From the NCBI GenBank assembly GCA_014529385.2, contig CM043960.1, positions 76,903,910 to 76,967,909 of the forward strand: a stretch of DNA of 64,000 nucleotides, read 5' to 3'. Positions 62,433 to 64,000 of this stretch are shown here, one piece after another. Source of the stretch: Adiantum capillus-veneris. Its lineage: Eukaryota > Streptophyta > Polypodiopsida > Polypodiales > Pteridaceae. The notes under the pieces are model-generated. The model was not told the origin of the DNA, did no database searches, and saw only the letters and a program-made list of their open reading frames with translations. Every line of letters begins with the position of its first letter. The stretch's first letter is position 1. The position numbers and the translations under genes are program-made.

Positions 62433-62468
62433 TAGTGATAGTGTGAATCCGTACAAGGTAGAAGATCA

Positions 62469-64000
62469 TCATGTGTATGAGAGTAAGCCCAAATATTTTC
62501 GGAAAGCTTCAAACTTTTCTGGTGATAACGCCTTCGTAAATAGATCTGCAATGTTATCTTGTGTAGGACAGTAAGTTAGTGTGATCTCCCCTGCATGTAG
62601 CCTTTCCCTGACATAGTGGTAGTGAACCTCTATGTGCTTTGTTCTTGCATGAAATACTGGATTCCTTGCAACTGCCATAGCACTCTGACTGTCAGTGAAA
62701 ATGGTAGTGGGTGCCTGTTGACACTCACAAAGATCTGCCAATAACCTGTGTATCCATACACAATCAACTGTTGCCATGAAAGCTGCCCTGTACTCAGCTT
62801 CACAAGTTGATGTATCCACTGTGGGTTGCTTCTTTCTTAGCCAAGATATACATGCATTTCCAAGGAAAAAACAATTCCCACTTGTGGAATGTCGTGTGTC
62901 AAAATCACCAGCCCAATCTAAATCGCTGTAACCAAGAAGCTGCATAGAACTGTGCTTTCCATACATATCCCCCCTTGGAAAGAACATGGAAAGATTAGGG
63001 GTACCTGAAAGGTAACGAAGTATGCGCTTCACAGCCTGCCAATGATGCATACCTGGGCTGTGCATAAATCTGCTTGCTTGTGAAACCCCAAATTGAATGT
63101 CTAGATGAGTATTGCCTGCCAAATATATCAAGCAACCAACCGCTGCTGCATATGTATGTACATCAAAAGGTTCTCCGGCATCGTGCATGCTCAACTTTGA
63201 TCCAATTTCTACGGGTGTAGAGATTGGTTTACAATTTTGCATACCAAACTTGTCCAAAATTTTATGCAAATATTTTGCCTGCAACATGTATATGCCATCC
63301 TCTGATTGCACAAACTGAATACCCAAGTAATAATGGAGCAAACCAAGATCAGACATCTCAAAGGTTTTTCTCAAAGCATCTTTAAACGCTTCAATTTCAT
63401 CTGCAGTATTGACTGTAAGAAGCATATCATCCACATAAAGTGTTAGCATAATAAGAACTCTACCTCTCTTTTTGACATACAAAGTACTTTCTGTTGGACT
63501 ATTCTGAAATCCCTGGCCAATCAAATAAGTATGTATCTTCTCATACCATGCTCTTGGAGCCTGTTTGAGACCATACAAAGCTTTACGCAATCTACATACC
63601 TTTTGCTCTTGACCTTTTACAACAAAACCACTTGGTTGACTTACATAAACTTCTTCCTGCAAATCACCATTCAAAAAAGCAGTGTTGATATCCAACTAAT
63701 GCACTTTCCAACCATGATGAGTAGCAATTGCAACTAGTGATCTAACTGTGGACGCAGGAGAAGTAGGAGCAAAGGTTTCATCATAATCTATGCCTTTCTG
63801 TTGCGCATAGCCTTTTTCCACAAGCCTTGCTTTGTACCTGTCAACAATACCATCTTGTTTTATTTTTACCTTAAAAACCCACTTTGTACCAATAGGCTTT
63901 TTACCTGTAGGCAAGTCCACTAGATCCCATGTATGATTCTTATGAATAGAATCAATTTCTTGCTGCATAGCATCTTTCCACTGAACACACTCTAAAGCTT
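62469..64000 (-). pseudogene. Copia pol: RT and RNase H (one nonsense codon; partial at window edge)
   Basis: On the minus strand, from the right edge, MQQEIDSIHKNHTWDLVDLP, GTKWVFKVKIKQDG and GIDYDETFAPTSP open the copia RT. One TAG at 63696-63698 (after HHGWKVH, where Gln is usual) interrupts it. Then DINTAFLNGDL, KALYGLKQAPRAWYEKI, the catalytic LTLYVDDMLL, FEMSDLGLLHYYLGIQF, and RNase H with GYSDLDWAGD, TSTCEAEYRAA, FTDSQSAMAV and RTKHIEVHYHYVRE. It ends at 62469, shortly before the polypurine tract. All catalytic residues are present and only a single C-to-T-type nonsense is seen, making this the youngest-looking element in the window. Integrase and gag lie outside. Confidence 0.88.

Overview
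The window looks like repeat-dense nuclear DNA from a land plant with a large genome. I recognise no intact ordinary host gene, no rRNA or tRNA gene and no CRISPR array. Almost every recognisable coding segment belongs to a retrotransposon or DNA transposon, and most are broken by stops or frameshifts. The mix (several Ty3/gypsy lineages, Ty1/copia, two kinds of LINE, a large transposase-like family, many long (TC)n tracts) would suit a fern or another non-flowering vascular plant. That placement is inference, not something I can prove from sequence alone.

Layout. 1-12327 is the 3' part of a large Ty3/gypsy element on the + strand: end of protease, RT, RNase H, integrase with a duplicated zinc-binding module, a second protease-like half-domain, a 2.8 kb spacer holding five copies of a 24-bp dyad, a long extra coiled-coil ORF, a polypurine tract and a 985-bp LTR with a TATA box and (GA)35. 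That LTR interrupts an older dispersed repeat (12328-13403) whose second copy lies at 25976-27115. 16590-19149 is a decayed minus-strand relative of the same gypsy family. 19547-24041 is a LINE with ORF1 and an APE-endonuclease/RT ORF2. 24943-25975 is a retroelement leader and gag relic.

27116-33830 is an unusual block: a transposase-like pseudogene on +, an FCP1/NIF-type phosphatase-like pseudogene and a RING-like ORF on -, with two arrays of palindromic TATGCTAATTAGCATA-type repeats that each begin at a possible splice donor. 33967-35310 is a satellite of about 51 bp. 35430-39657 is a gypsy element with 5' LTR, primer-binding site, gag, protease and RT, cut off in RNase H. 41357-42460 is an ORF1-only LINE that shares its 3'-terminal hairpin with the LINE at 19547. 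44244-48589 is a third, poly(A)-ended LINE split by a small minus-strand LTR element (44606-47022). 50500-56000 is a very decayed gypsy element. 57020-60000 holds copia fragments and a candidate LTR. 62143-64000 is a nearly intact minus-strand copia element running off the right edge.

How it fits together: the window is a stack of nested insertions. The most interesting signals are (1) two LINE copies flanked on both sides by (TC)n tracts and ending in the same 38-nt hairpin-bearing terminus, which suggests LINE insertion into (TC)n microsatellites and a non-autonomous ORF1-only partner; (2) the five near-identical dyads spaced about 284 nt in the gypsy spacer; and (3) the palindrome arrays starting at splice donors in a block with a captured-looking phosphatase gene.
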